DNA of 40,088 bases, taken from NCBI GenBank assembly GCA_003158175.1, contig PMHJ01000038.1, forward strand, positions 6,214-46,301. The letters run 5' to 3'. Shown here in pieces: positions 7,616 through 16,451 of the stretch. The stretch comes from Candidatus Cybelea septentrionalis. Lineage in GTDB: Bacteria > Vulcanimicrobiota > Vulcanimicrobiia > Vulcanimicrobiales > Vulcanimicrobiaceae. A program made the position numbers and the translations under genes. Position 1 is the first letter of the stretch. Each line of letters begins with the position of its first letter. The notes under the pieces are model-generated. The model was given only the letters and a program-made list of their open reading frames with translations, was not told where the DNA came from and made no database searches.

Positions 7616-7886
7616 TATCCGTTACGTCGCGACGCTGGCGCGCATCGCGCTGAGCGACGACGAGATCGAGCGCTTTTCAAAGGAGCTGGGCGAACTGCTC
7701 GGGCACGTCCGTGCGCTCCAAGAGCTCGATACTGCCAGCGTTCCGGCCACGGCGCAAGTCGTCGAATCGCGTAACGTCCTGCGCGAGGATGTCGAACGGC
7801 CCTGCCTCGATCGCGAGGTCGTGCTCGACGGCGCTCCGCAACGGCAGGGCGGCTTCTTTCGTGTGCCGCGCATCATCGCCGAATGA
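7596..7886 (+). CDS. gatC: Asp-tRNA(Asn)/Glu-tRNA(Gln) amidotransferase subunit C
   Basis: 96-residue GatC, which wraps around and stabilises GatA in the GatCAB complex that converts Glu-tRNA(Gln) and Asp-tRNA(Asn) to the amidated forms. It has the usual VATLARIALSDDEIERF N-terminus, the LDTASVPAT segment and a C-terminal FFRVPRIIAE. It starts at TTG 7596 inside the end of rlmD (20-nt overlap) and ends in an ATGA overlap with gatA. Gene order C-A-B supports the call. Confidence 0.93.
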   Translation: MTPDTIDIRYVATLARIALSDDEIERFSKELGELLGHVRALQELDTASVPATAQVVESRNVLREDVERPCLDREVVLDGAPQRQGGFFRVPRIIAE

Positions 7887-9352
7887 ACGCTGCAGAGATC
7901 GCACGCGACGTAAGCGCGCGACGCGTCAGTGCCGCCGAGGTCACCGCGGCGACGCTTGCACGGGTGCAAGCCGTTGACGGCGACGTGGGCGCATATCTCA
8001 CCCTGCTCGGAGAAATCGCGCGCTCCTCCGCGGCGCGCGTTGACGAGCGCATTGCGGCCGGGGAACACCTCGCGCTGGCGGGCGTGCCGATCGCGCTCAA
8101 AGACAACATGTGCCTGGAAGGCGCGCGAACGACCTGCGCCAGCAAGATCTTGGAACATTGGATCGCGCCCTACACCGCGACGGCCGTTGCGCGGCTGCTC
8201 GAAGCCGGCGCGATTCCGATCGGCAAGGCCAACTGCGACGAGTTTGCGATGGGCAGCTCGTGCGAGAACTCGGCGCTGGGTGTCACGCGCAATCCCTACG
8301 ATTTGGCTCGCGTTCCCGGCGGATCCAGCGGCGGCTCGGCCGCGGCGGTTGCCGCCGGCGAAGCGGCCATCGGATTGGGGAGCGACACCGGCGGTTCGAT
8401 TCGAGAGCCGGCCGCGTTCTGCAACTTGGTGGGATTCAAACCGACCTACGGACGAGTTTCACGTTATGGTTTGATCGCTTTTGCTTCCAGCCTCGATCAA
8501 ATCGGGCCGCTCGCGCGGAGCGTCGAGGACGCCGCGCTCGCCTACGATATCATGGCCGGTTACGATCCGATGGATGCGACCTCGCTCGACCGGCCGGTAG
8601 AACGCACGGCGGACTCGTTGCGCGCCGATCTGGCGGGCCTGCGCGTCGGCATCGTGCGGGAGTTCGACACTAAGGCCCTTGGCGAGCGTTCCGACGCGCT
8701 CTACCGCGAGGCGTATCGCGACTTGGAGCGTCTCGGAGCCGAGCTCGTCGACGTCTCGCTCCCGACGGCAGATTACGGGCTGGCGACGTACTATCTGATC
8801 GCGCCGGCAGAGTGTTCGTCGAATCTCGCACGTTTCGACGGCGTCCGCTATGGATTGCGAGTCGAGGGCGCCGACGTTCGAGCGATGTACGACAACACCC
8901 GCGCCGCGGGCTTTGGACCCGAAGTCAAGCGGCGTATCCTGATCGGAACGCACGCGCTCTCGAGCGGCTATTACGACGCTTACTACGTCCGCGCCCAAAA
9001 GGCTCGCACGCTGATCGCGCGAGATTTCGAACGCGCCTTTGCCCAGTGTGATCTCATCGCTTGCCCCGCGGCGAGCTGCCCGGCTTTTGTGTTCGCCGCG
9101 AAGAGCGATCCGTATAGCATGTATTTGATGGACTACTACACGATTCCAATGTCGCTGGCCGGCCTGCCCGCGCTCTCGGTTCCGTGTGGCTGGACGGTCC
9201 CCGAAGGCGGGAACCTGCCGCTACCCATCGGTCTGCAGCTCTGTGCCCCGCTCTTCGGGGAGAAACTGCTGCTCGGCGCCGCCGCCGCCTACGAACGAGC
9301 GACGAATCATGCGCTCGCACACCCCGCGCAGATTGGGACGGTGCCCGCGTGA
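7883..9352 (+). CDS. gatA: Glutamyl/aspartyl-tRNA amidotransferase subunit A
   Basis: Amidase-signature subunit that releases ammonia from glutamine for GatB. The 489 residues carry the complete Ser-cisSer-Lys triad: K73 in PIALKDN, S148 in PGGSSGGS, and nucleophile S172 in GSDTGGSIREPAAFC. Spacing matches characterised GatA proteins. It overlaps gatC by ATGA and gatB by GTGA, indicating a translationally coupled operon. Presence of GatCAB implies indirect Gln- and/or Asn-tRNA formation here. Confidence 0.96.
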   Translation: MNAAEIARDVSARRVSAAEVTAATLARVQAVDGDVGAYLTLLGEIARSSAARVDERIAAGEHLALAGVPIALKDNMCLEGARTTCASKILEHWIAPYTATAVARLLEAGAIPIGKANCDEFAMGSSCENSALGVTRNPYDLARVPGGSSGGSAAAVAAGEAAIGLGSDTGGSIREPAAFCNLVGFKPTYGRVSRYGLIAFASSLDQIGPLARSVEDAALAYDIMAGYDPMDATSLDRPVERTADSLRADLAGLRVGIVREFDTKALGERSDALYREAYRDLERLGAELVDVSLPTADYGLATYYLIAPAECSSNLARFDGVRYGLRVEGADVRAMYDNTRAAGFGPEVKRRILIGTHALSSGYYDAYYVRAQKARTLIARDFERAFAQCDLIACPAASCPAFVFAAKSDPYSMYLMDYYTIPMSLAGLPALSVPCGWTVPEGGNLPLPIGLQLCAPLFGEKLLLGAAAAYERATNHALAHPAQIGTVPA

Positions 9353-10809
9353 ACCGCGCGTGGGAGCCGGTCATCGGGATCGAATGCCACGTCGAGCTCA
9401 AGACGGCGACGAAGATGTTCTGCGGATGCCGCAACGAGTTCGGTGGGGAGCCGAACACCAAGACCTGCCCCGTTTGTTTGGGCATGCCCGGGGCGTTGCC
9501 GGTGCCCAACGCCAAAGCGATCGAACAAATCGTGCGAACCGGTCTGGCTTTTGGCGCCGAGATCCCGGCCTTTTCGAAGTTCGATCGCAAGAACTACTTC
9601 TATCCGGACATGCCCAAGGATTACCAGATCTCGCAGTACGACATGCCGCTGACCGTTGGCGGCATCGTCAAGTACTGGCTTGAGGACGGCACGATGAAGC
9701 AGTGCCGCCTGACGCGGATTCATTTGGAAGAGGACACGGGAAAATCCACGCACGCGGGTTCCGGCGACGGCCGCATCGCGGGAAGCTCCTATTCGCTCCT
9801 CGACTTCAATCGCGCGGGAGTTCCCCTTATGGAGTGCGTCTCAGAACCCGAGCTGCACAGCGCTCGCGACGCCGTCGCATACTTAGAGTCGCTGCGCAGA
9901 ACGCTGCTCGCTCTCGAGGTAAGCGATGTTAAGATGGAGGAAGGCTCGTTGCGCTGCGATGCAAACGTCTCGGTGCGCGTGGCCGGCACGACGGAACTTG
10001 GTACCAAGAGCGAGATCAAGAATATGAACTCGTTCCGTTCCGTCGAGCGTGCGATCGCCAGTGAAATCGCGCGTCAGATCGAGGTCCTCGATTCGGGCGG
10101 ACGCGTCGTGCAAGAGACGCGCGGCTGGGACGAGCTGCACGGCGTCACGCATCCGATGCGCAGCAAGGAAGAGGCGCACGATTATCGCTACTTCCCCGAT
10201 CCCGATCTTGTGCCGCTCGCGATCGCGCGCAACGACGTCGAGCGTTGGAAGGAGAAACTTCCCACGTTGCCGTGCGAGCGCTTCGAACGCTATACCGGGG
10301 AGTACGGACTGAGCGTCAACGCGGCCGCGCAGCTCATCGACAATATCCCGCTCGCGCGGTATTTCGACGAGGTCGTGGCGCGCAGTGAAAATCCGCAGCA
10401 GTCCAGCAACTTCGTGCTCGGCGAGCTCTCCCGTCTGGCGAACGAGACCGGCGTCGCCGTCGGCGATTCAAACGTAACCGTCGAACATCTGGCCGAGCTC
10501 GTCGCGTTGGTGCAAAGCAAGCGGATCAACTCCAAGATCGCCAAGGAACTGCTGGCGCGCATGTGGGAGGGCGGCGGCTCGCCCAACGCGATCGTGGAAC
10601 GTGAAGGTCTCGCGCAGACCAGCGATCCCTCCGCGGTCGAGCGTTTCGTCGACGAAGTTCTCGCCGCCAACGCGGCGGTCGTCGCGGATTATAAGGCGGG
10701 CAAGACGAACGTGCTCGGTTTTCTCGTCGGTCAAGTGATGAAGGCTTCGCGCGGGAAGGCCGACCCCGCGCTGGCTAACGAGCTGGTAAAGAAGAAGCTC
10801 TCATCCTAG
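9349..10809 (+). CDS. gatB: Glutamyl/aspartyl-tRNA amidotransferase subunit B
   Basis: Kinase and tRNA-binding subunit of GatCAB. It phosphorylates the tRNA-bound Glu or Asp and accepts ammonia from GatA. The 486 residues contain GIECHVEL at the start, KNYFYPDMPKDYQISQYD, HLEEDTGKSTH and LDFNRAGVPLMECVSEP, all hallmark segments. A YqeY-like tail follows. Start GTG 9349 overlaps the gatA stop (GTGA) and puts GIECHVEL at the normal distance; the frame stays open upstream inside gatA by chance. Confidence 0.96.
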   Translation: MNRAWEPVIGIECHVELKTATKMFCGCRNEFGGEPNTKTCPVCLGMPGALPVPNAKAIEQIVRTGLAFGAEIPAFSKFDRKNYFYPDMPKDYQISQYDMPLTVGGIVKYWLEDGTMKQCRLTRIHLEEDTGKSTHAGSGDGRIAGSSYSLLDFNRAGVPLMECVSEPELHSARDAVAYLESLRRTLLALEVSDVKMEEGSLRCDANVSVRVAGTTELGTKSEIKNMNSFRSVERAIASEIARQIEVLDSGGRVVQETRGWDELHGVTHPMRSKEEAHDYRYFPDPDLVPLAIARNDVERWKEKLPTLPCERFERYTGEYGLSVNAAAQLIDNIPLARYFDEVVARSENPQQSSNFVLGELSRLANETGVAVGDSNVTVEHLAELVALVQSKRINSKIAKELLARMWEGGGSPNAIVEREGLAQTSDPSAVERFVDEVLAANAAVVADYKAGKTNVLGFLVGQVMKASRGKADPALANELVKKKLSS

Positions 10810-10822
10810 CCCGCCGCTCCCG

Positions 10823-13171
10823 ATGACCATCGCGGATTCTCGCACGCTCGATGCGCTCGATTTTGCAAGCGTGCGCGATCGAGTCGTGGGCGCGACGCGG
10901 ACGCAGCGCGGCCGGGGCTTGGCAGACGATCTGCAACCGGAATCCAATTTCGACGTCGTGCGCCGCGAACAGCTGCGCACGGAGGCGATGCGCTCGCTGG
11001 CCGCCGGTGCCGACGTCACGATCATGCCGGCCGCCGAAACCGCCGACTCGACCGAGGCTGCAAAGGTGGGGCAAACGCTGGGTCCCAGCGATCTTCGTGC
11101 GATCGGCGATACGCTCGCGGCTGCGGCCGCGGCATACAAAGCGGTGCGCGAGCATCCCGATCTGACGGCGGTCGTCGCGCCGTACACGCCACTTCGCGAG
11201 CTGCAGCATTCGCTCACCGACGCTATCGACGAACGCGGCACGGTGCTCGATCGTGCCTCGCCCGGGCTGCGTCGTATTCGGCGCAGTCTCGCCCAGGCGC
11301 AATCGGAGGCGCGCGAGCGCATTAGCGCGATCCTCAACGGAGCGAAGTACGCGAAGGTAATCCAAGATCGCGTCGTTACGATTCGCGACGGGCGCTTTGT
11401 GATACCGATCAAAGCGGAGTTCGCCGGCGCGATGCCGAGCATCGTTCACGACACCAGCTCGAGCGGACAGACGCTCTTCGTCGAACCGCTCGCGGCACTC
11501 GAAAGCAACAACCGCGTCCGAACGCTGCAAATCGAAGAAGAGCGCGAGGTGCAGCGCGTCTTGCAGGCGTTATCGGCGGACGTCGGCCGATCTGCCGCCG
11601 AGATCGACGCCAACGTCGAGGTGTTGGCCGCGCTCGATCTGCTCGCCGCGAAGGCGCAACTCGCCGGAGCCAGCCACGCTATCATGCCGGAGTTGAGCGA
11701 CGAACCGACCGTCGCGATCGTCGGCGGACGCCATCCGTTACTTGACGAGCGAGCCGTCCCGCAGTCGTTGACGCTCGGCGACCAAACTCGCCTGCTGGTC
11801 ATTAGCGGGCCCAACATGGGCGGCAAGACCGTCGCCTTAAAGATGGCCGGGCTCTTCGTCGTGATGGTGTATTGCGGCATGCAGGTTCCGGCCGGTGCCG
11901 GGACGTGCATCGGCCGCTTCGAGCGCGTCGTTGTCGACATCGGCGACGAACAATCGCTAGTCGCCAACACCTCGACGTTCTCGGCGCATCTGCAACGGAT
12001 GCGCGAGGTGATGGACGGTGCGAACTCGCGGACGCTCGCCATCGTTGATGAAATAGGCGGCGGCACCGAGCCGACGGCCGGTGTCGCGCTCGCCATCTCA
12101 ATGCTGGAGTGGTTGCTCGCGAGCGGCGCGCGGGCAATCGTTTCGACGCATTCGACGGAACTCAAACTTTTCGCGCACGCGACGCCGGGCGTTGCAAATG
12201 CCAGCGTGCGCTTCGATCCGGCGACGTTTAAGCCAACCTTCGAGCTCGACCTCGGTGCGCCAGGGCAGTCGCTAGCTTTTCCGCTGGCGGCGCGGCTAGG
12301 CATCTCCGAGGAGATCGTAGAGCGAGCCACGGCGCTGATGGAAGACCGCGAACGCGATTACGAAGCGGCGCTGGCCGAGCTTGCCCTGCGCAACAGCGAG
12401 TTGCGCGACGAACGACTGCGATTCGAACGCGAACGCCGCGAGCTCGCCGGAGAACGCGACCTTGTGGCGCGGGATCGCGCGAGCCTCGATGCGGAGCGCC
12501 GCCGGTTCGGCAGCGGCGCCGAAGAACGCTTGCAACAGGCGCTTCGCGATTTCGTGCGGGAGTTGCAGCGCCGGTCGGCGGAATCGGGTTTCGACCGAAC
12601 GCGGACTCGAAAGGCGCGAGTAACGCCCTCGCAGACGGCGCTGCTGGGGCAGACGATCGAGGCAATCCATCGCGACCTTGGAATTCGGCCGGAAGAAGAG
12701 CGCGCGTCCGACGAGCGAACGTACGCGCCCGGCGATCGCGTTCGCATCCTTTCCGTAAATCAGGAGGGTGTCGTTGCTGAAGATTGGGATGAAAGATTGC
12801 TCGTTTCGATCGGTTCGATGAAAATGATGGTGGATAAGAGCGACGTTCGGCGCGAGGCCGGCGCGGCGAAAGTCGCCCGCACCGTAGCCGGTGGAACCGA
12901 TGCGCGCATGGCGGCCGCGGGTCGCACGGCGGCGGCGCTGGACGTGCGCGGGAAGCGCTATGCCGAAGCGGAGCCGCTGGTCGAGCGCTGGATCGACGAT
13001 GCGCTGCTGGCGGGAAACTCACCGCTGCGATTGATCCATGGTAAAGGCACGGGCTTGCTGGGACGCGGCTTACAGGAGCACTTGCGCACGCATCCGGCGG
13101 TGACGAGCATTCGTTACGGCACGGAAGAGGAAGGCTCGACCGGCGTCACGATTGTCGAGCTACGCTCGTGA
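10823..13171 (+). CDS. mutS2: MutS2 family ATPase / Smr nuclease
   Basis: 782 residues. The MutS core has Walker A GPNMGGKT (about 330), Walker B with VDEIGGGTEP (about 402) and the STHSTELK switch. A long charged helix follows at about 490-570, probably coiled coil. The C-terminal Smr domain begins at LDVRGK (about 706) and contains LIHGKGTG. MutS2 proteins act in suppressing recombination and, in some bacteria, in rescuing collided ribosomes; they lack the mismatch-recognition domain of MutS, as here. The gene sits between gatB (13-nt gap) and tyrS (GTGA overlap), so it is part of a translation-related operon, which fits the ribosome-rescue role. Confidence 0.95.
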   Translation: MTIADSRTLDALDFASVRDRVVGATRTQRGRGLADDLQPESNFDVVRREQLRTEAMRSLAAGADVTIMPAAETADSTEAAKVGQTLGPSDLRAIGDTLAAAAAAYKAVREHPDLTAVVAPYTPLRELQHSLTDAIDERGTVLDRASPGLRRIRRSLAQAQSEARERISAILNGAKYAKVIQDRVVTIRDGRFVIPIKAEFAGAMPSIVHDTSSSGQTLFVEPLAALESNNRVRTLQIEEEREVQRVLQALSADVGRSAAEIDANVEVLAALDLLAAKAQLAGASHAIMPELSDEPTVAIVGGRHPLLDERAVPQSLTLGDQTRLLVISGPNMGGKTVALKMAGLFVVMVYCGMQVPAGAGTCIGRFERVVVDIGDEQSLVANTSTFSAHLQRMREVMDGANSRTLAIVDEIGGGTEPTAGVALAISMLEWLLASGARAIVSTHSTELKLFAHATPGVANASVRFDPATFKPTFELDLGAPGQSLAFPLAARLGISEEIVERATALMEDRERDYEAALAELALRNSELRDERLRFERERRELAGERDLVARDRASLDAERRRFGSGAEERLQQALRDFVRELQRRSAESGFDRTRTRKARVTPSQTALLGQTIEAIHRDLGIRPEEERASDERTYAPGDRVRILSVNQEGVVAEDWDERLLVSIGSMKMMVDKSDVRREAGAAKVARTVAGGTDARMAAAGRTAAALDVRGKRYAEAEPLVERWIDDALLAGNSPLRLIHGKGTGLLGRGLQEHLRTHPAVTSIRYGTEEEGSTGVTIVELRS

Positions 13172-14361
13172 ACGCAGGCGTCGGAGATCTGCTCGACGGC
13201 TTCGATCACGTCGAAACGGCAAATGAGTTCGCGCAAAGGCTTGCACTCGGGCGTCCATTGCGCGTTAAGCTTGGAATCGACCCAACGAGCGCCGATCTGC
13301 ACCTTGGGCACATGGTCGTGCTGCATCCGCTGCAGCGTTTCGCGCAAGCGGGGCACCGCGTCACGTTGATTATCGGTGATTTTACGGCGCGCATCGGCGA
13401 CCCCAGCGGCCGCAACGTCACGCGGCCGCAGCTTTCGCAAGACGAGATCGAAGCGAACATGCAAACGTATATCAAGCAGGCCGGAAAGGTGGTCGATCTC
13501 GACCAAATCGAGATTCGGTACAACTCCGAATGGCTGGACAAACTAAACTTCACCGATGTGGTGAAGCTCTTGGCGAAGACGACCGTGGCGCAGATGCTCG
13601 AGCGTAACGATTTTAGGCAGCGTTACGACGCGGGTGCGCCGATCTCGCTGCACGAGCTGCTCTATCCGGTCGCTCAAGCGTACGATTCGGTCGCGATCGA
13701 AGCCGACGTCGAGCTCGGGGGGACCGATCAGCTCTTCAATTTGCTGCTCGGACGCCAGTTTCAGCGCGAGTTGGAGCAGCGGCCGCAGATTTGCGCGACC
13801 GTACCGCTGCTCGTCGGTCTCGACGGAGAGAAGAAGATGAGTAAGTCGCTTGGCAACTACGTCGGCGTCGACGAGCCGCCGGCCGAGCAGTTCGGGAAGC
13901 TGATGAAGATCTCCGATGAGTTACTTCCGATTTACGCGCGTCTTGCGGCATTTCGCCCCGAACGGGAGTGCCAGCAGTTGGCGGACGAGCTGGCAGCAGG
14001 ACGGCTCAATCCGATGGACGAGAAGAAGCGACTCGCGTGCGAGATCGTCGCGCGCTATCATGGCAAAGAGGCCGCCGCTGCGGCCCGCGATTTTTTCGAG
14101 CGCACGGTTCAGCGCAAAGAGATTCCCACCGAAGGTCTCGACCAAATCGAACTCGGCGAGTGCAAGCGCGTGGCGGAAGTGCTCGTCAAGGCCGGCTTCG
14201 CACAGAGCCGTCGCGAGGCCGAGCGACTGATCGCCGGAAACGCGGTCAAGATAGACGGCGAGCCCGTGCGCGATCAAAACCAAAGATGGACCTCGCAAGA
14301 AGTCGCCGTCCTCTCAGTAGGCTCCCGCCGCTTCATCCGCATCCTCCCTTTGTCATCCTGA
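13168..14361 (+). CDS. tyrS: Tyrosyl-tRNA synthetase
   Basis: Class I synthetase, 397 residues, charging tRNA-Tyr. The HIGH-type motif is HLGHM (about 46) after KLGIDPTSADL. The KMSKS loop is KKMSKSLGNY (about 221) and a C-terminal S4 RNA-binding domain covers about 330-390. The pattern resembles the TyrZ-like bacterial subgroup. The start is GTG 13168, overlapping the mutS2 stop. The last residues (PLSS) and the TGA stop are encoded by the beginning of a palindromic repeat cluster, so the native C-terminus has probably been altered slightly. Confidence 0.96.
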   Translation: MNAGVGDLLDGFDHVETANEFAQRLALGRPLRVKLGIDPTSADLHLGHMVVLHPLQRFAQAGHRVTLIIGDFTARIGDPSGRNVTRPQLSQDEIEANMQTYIKQAGKVVDLDQIEIRYNSEWLDKLNFTDVVKLLAKTTVAQMLERNDFRQRYDAGAPISLHELLYPVAQAYDSVAIEADVELGGTDQLFNLLLGRQFQRELEQRPQICATVPLLVGLDGEKKMSKSLGNYVGVDEPPAEQFGKLMKISDELLPIYARLAAFRPERECQQLADELAAGRLNPMDEKKRLACEIVARYHGKEAAAAARDFFERTVQRKEIPTEGLDQIELGECKRVAEVLVKAGFAQSRREAERLIAGNAVKIDGEPVRDQNQRWTSQEVAVLSVGSRRFIRILPLSS

Positions 14362-14485
14362 GCCCCCAATGTCATCCTGAGCCCCAATGTCATCCTGAGC
14401 CTGTCGAAGGATGACCAAGCAGCCACGCCTCCCAATGTCATCCTGAGCGCTTCCGTTGTCATCCTGAGCCTGTCGAAGGATGACC
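14350..14485 (+). repeat. Palindromic repeat cluster, left of GIY-YIG gene
   Basis: Two full 27-bp units (14389-14415 and 14458-14484), with arms GTCATCCT and AGGATGAC around GAGCCTGTCGA, plus three half-units (GTCATCCTGAGC) near 14352, 14371 and 14437. Short AT-containing spacers (CCCAAT) recur. All are in the orientation GAGCCTGTCGA on the plus strand. The first half-unit supplies the tyrS stop codon. Unit spacing is irregular, so this is not a CRISPR array. Confidence 0.9.
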
Positions 14486-14491
14486 AAGCGG

Positions 14492-14818
14492 TCACCGTGG
14501 ACGGGACTCGGTTGACGGATAACACTGGCGCCCTAGGCTGTTTCTTGCTAAACGCGAGATGCGCGGCCAATCGTTTTTGGTCAAGGCCAGCTTTTTTGCG
14601 CGTGACCAGCCTTTGAGTTGCTTCTCCCAGGAGATCGCTTCATCGATGTGATGGAAATCTGAAGCGTGAACTAAGACCAGCGGTCTGCGTGTGAAAGTGT
14701 AGCAGCGGCGGTCGAAGCCGAAGTCGTGCTGCGCGATGCGAAGCTCTAGATTGTTCGTTACGCCGACGTAAAATGACTCGTCGGAACATAGGAGCATATA
14801 GACGTAGTACGTTTTCAC
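14492..14818 (-). CDS. GIY-YIG family nuclease (single domain)
   Basis: 108 residues from GTG 14818. The N-terminus YVYMLLCSDESFYVGVTNN carries the two tyrosine motifs of the GIY-YIG fold. The conserved arginine is in LELRIAQH, and the metal-binding glutamate region is AISWEKQLKGWSRAKK. NDWPRIS closes the domain as in the UPF0213/YhbQ-like group. A short basic tail ends near the left repeat cluster. The protein could nick or cleave DNA, but substrates of this small subgroup are mostly unknown. It lies between two clusters of the same palindromic repeat in opposite orientations, an arrangement reminiscent of REP elements with their nuclease or transposase genes. Confidence 0.88.
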   Translation of the reverse strand: MKTYYVYMLLCSDESFYVGVTNNLELRIAQHDFGFDRRCYTFTRRPLVLVHASDFHHIDEAISWEKQLKGWSRAKKLALTKNDWPRISRLARNSLGRQCYPSTESRPR

Positions 14819-14872
14819 TCAGCTCTTCTGTGCCGAAGCGCTCCCAAGGCAAGATGATGAAGGTCACCGCTC

Positions 14873-15012
14873 GGTCATCCTTCGACAAGCTCAGGATGAC
14901 ATTGGGAGTTCAGGATGACAACGGGAGGCGTCCTCGCTCGGTCATCCTTCGACAGGCTCAGGATGACATTGGCAGTTCAGGATGACATCGGGGGCGCTAG
15001 GATGACAGCGGG
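14873..15012 (-). repeat. Palindromic repeat cluster, right of GIY-YIG gene
   Basis: Full units at 14874-14900 (centre TCGACAAGCTC) and 14941-14967 (centre TCGACAGGCTC), with arms GTCATCCT and AGGATGAC. Half-units ending in AGGATGACA lie near 14910, 14977 and 15000. Orientation is the reverse of the left cluster, so the nuclease gene is bracketed by inverted arrays. Confidence 0.9.
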
Positions 15013-15015
15013 CGG

Positions 15016-15900
15016 CTAATCCCTGTTTAGCAGTTCGCGAACTTCTTCGGATGTAAAGACGTAGCGAGTCTTGCAGTACTCGCAGGTCGCTTCGGTGAGA
15101 TCTTGCTTGCGCGTTAGCTCGAGGAGCTCGTCGGCTCCCATGCCGAGTAAAACCGATTCGACCTTGGCGCGATTGCAGCGGCAGGCGAAGCGGACGTCGA
15201 TGGAGCGGTACGAACGAAGATCGGCCTCGCCGGTCAACGCGCGCAAGAGTCCTGCGGCATCGGCGCCGTCGGCAATGAGTTGCGTTACGGGCGGCATCGT
15301 TAGCGCGCGCTGCTCCAGTGCCGACAGCGCTCGTTCGTCGGCGCCCGGCAGCACTCGAGCGAGAATGCCTCCGGCGGCGATGATGCCGTTAGGATTGGCG
15401 AGCACGCCGAGCGCGACGACGCTGGGAGTTTGTTCGGATTGTCCGAGGTAGTGCGCAAGGTCTTCGGCGATCTCGCCCGATGCCAGCGGTACGACCCCGA
15501 CATAGGGTTGGCCGGCGTCACTTGAGCGCGTCACGTGCAACGATCCTGCGCCGATCGCTCCGGCGACGTTAAACTTTCCACGTGCGTCGACGGGAAGATC
15601 GACCTGCGCATTACGCGCGTATCCTCGCGCTCCGATGGTTCGCTCGTCGAGCAGCCAGCTATCGGCCGCCACCGTTCCCAGAGGACCGTTGCCCGCGATC
15701 TGCAGCGAAATTCGCTCGTTCCCTTTCAAGTTCGTCGCCGCAAAGAGTGCCGCCCCAGTTGTAAGGCGTCCCACCGCGGCGGTTGCGGTCGGCCACAGAT
15801 CGTGCCGATCGCGAATCTCGGCGACGAGCTCGGTTGTGATTGCAGCGGCCACCGTGATTGCGGCGCCGGCGACTGAAGCCGCCACGATCGTGTCGGGCAT
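15016..15900 (-). CDS. hslO: Redox-regulated chaperone Hsp33
   Basis: 294 residues. Hsp33 is a cytoplasmic holdase activated when oxidation releases zinc from four cysteines. Those are visible as C240-x-C242 and C273-x-x-C276 (CRCN, CEYC) at the C-terminus, the expected arrangement. The N-terminal domain contains RHDLWPTATAAVGR, with LQIAGNGPLG later. The gene ends next to the right repeat cluster and is divergent from aroQ (50-bp gap, which must hold both promoters). Confidence 0.95.
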   Translation of the reverse strand: MPDTIVAASVAGAAITVAAAITTELVAEIRDRHDLWPTATAAVGRLTTGAALFAATNLKGNERISLQIAGNGPLGTVAADSWLLDERTIGARGYARNAQVDLPVDARGKFNVAGAIGAGSLHVTRSSDAGQPYVGVVPLASGEIAEDLAHYLGQSEQTPSVVALGVLANPNGIIAAGGILARVLPGADERALSALEQRALTMPPVTQLIADGADAAGLLRALTGEADLRSYRSIDVRFACRCNRAKVESVLLGMGADELLELTRKQDLTEATCEYCKTRYVFTSEEVRELLNRD

Positions 15901-15950
15901 GAGCGCCTCTGGCTCAAAGGCTCGACGTTTTCCTTCACGAAGCCACGACG

Positions 15951-16385
15951 ATGCGCGTTTTGGTGCTGCACGGCCCGAATCTCAACCTGCTCGGCGAACG
16001 AGAGCCTGAGATCTACGGGCGGCAGACGCTCGACGAGCTCAATGAATCGATCGCACGCGAAGCGTCCGCAGCCGGAGCCGAGGTGTGTTGCGAGCAGTAC
16101 AACGGCGAAGGGCAGATCGTCGACGCGCTCCACGCTGCTCGCAAAGCGTATGCCGGCGTGGTGCTCAATCCTGGCGCCTACGCTCATTACTCCTATGCGA
16201 TCGCCGACGCAATCGCGGCGATTGGCATTCCCGTGGTCGAAGTACACTTGTCGAACATCGCCGGCCGTGAAACGTTTCGGCGCACCAGCGTCACGGCAGC
16301 CGCTTGCCGAGGGGTGGTCAGCGGTCTCGGAGCCGCCGGCTATGGCCTGGCCCTGCGCACGCTCATCGAAATTCTCGGCGCTTAA
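15951..16385 (+). CDS. aroQ: 3-dehydroquinate dehydratase, type II
   Basis: 144-residue dodecameric-type dehydratase of the shikimate pathway, the step before AroE. Key segments are LHGPNLNLLGEREPEIYG (with the catalytic tyrosine), QYNGEGQIVDALH, the histidine loop LNPGAYAHYSYAI and VEVHLSNIAGRETFR. Length is standard. It is divergent from hslO. A short CCCCT-GCA-AGGGG hairpin follows the stop. Confidence 0.95.
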   Translation: MRVLVLHGPNLNLLGEREPEIYGRQTLDELNESIAREASAAGAEVCCEQYNGEGQIVDALHAARKAYAGVVLNPGAYAHYSYAIADAIAAIGIPVVEVHLSNIAGRETFRRTSVTAAACRGVVSGLGAAGYGLALRTLIEILGA

Positions 16386-16451
16386 TCGCCCCTGCAAGGG
16401 GAGGAAGCGACCCCATCGCTACGTATACTCCCCCGAGTAGGAGATGCGACG

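Noticed and set aside
9184-9348. Extended gatB N-terminus
   Set aside because: It lies inside the gatA coding region in another frame; GTG 9349 places GIECHVEL at the usual position.
14350-15012. CRISPR array
   Set aside because: Repeats are short palindromes with irregular spacing, half-units and opposite orientation across a gene, and no cas genes are near.
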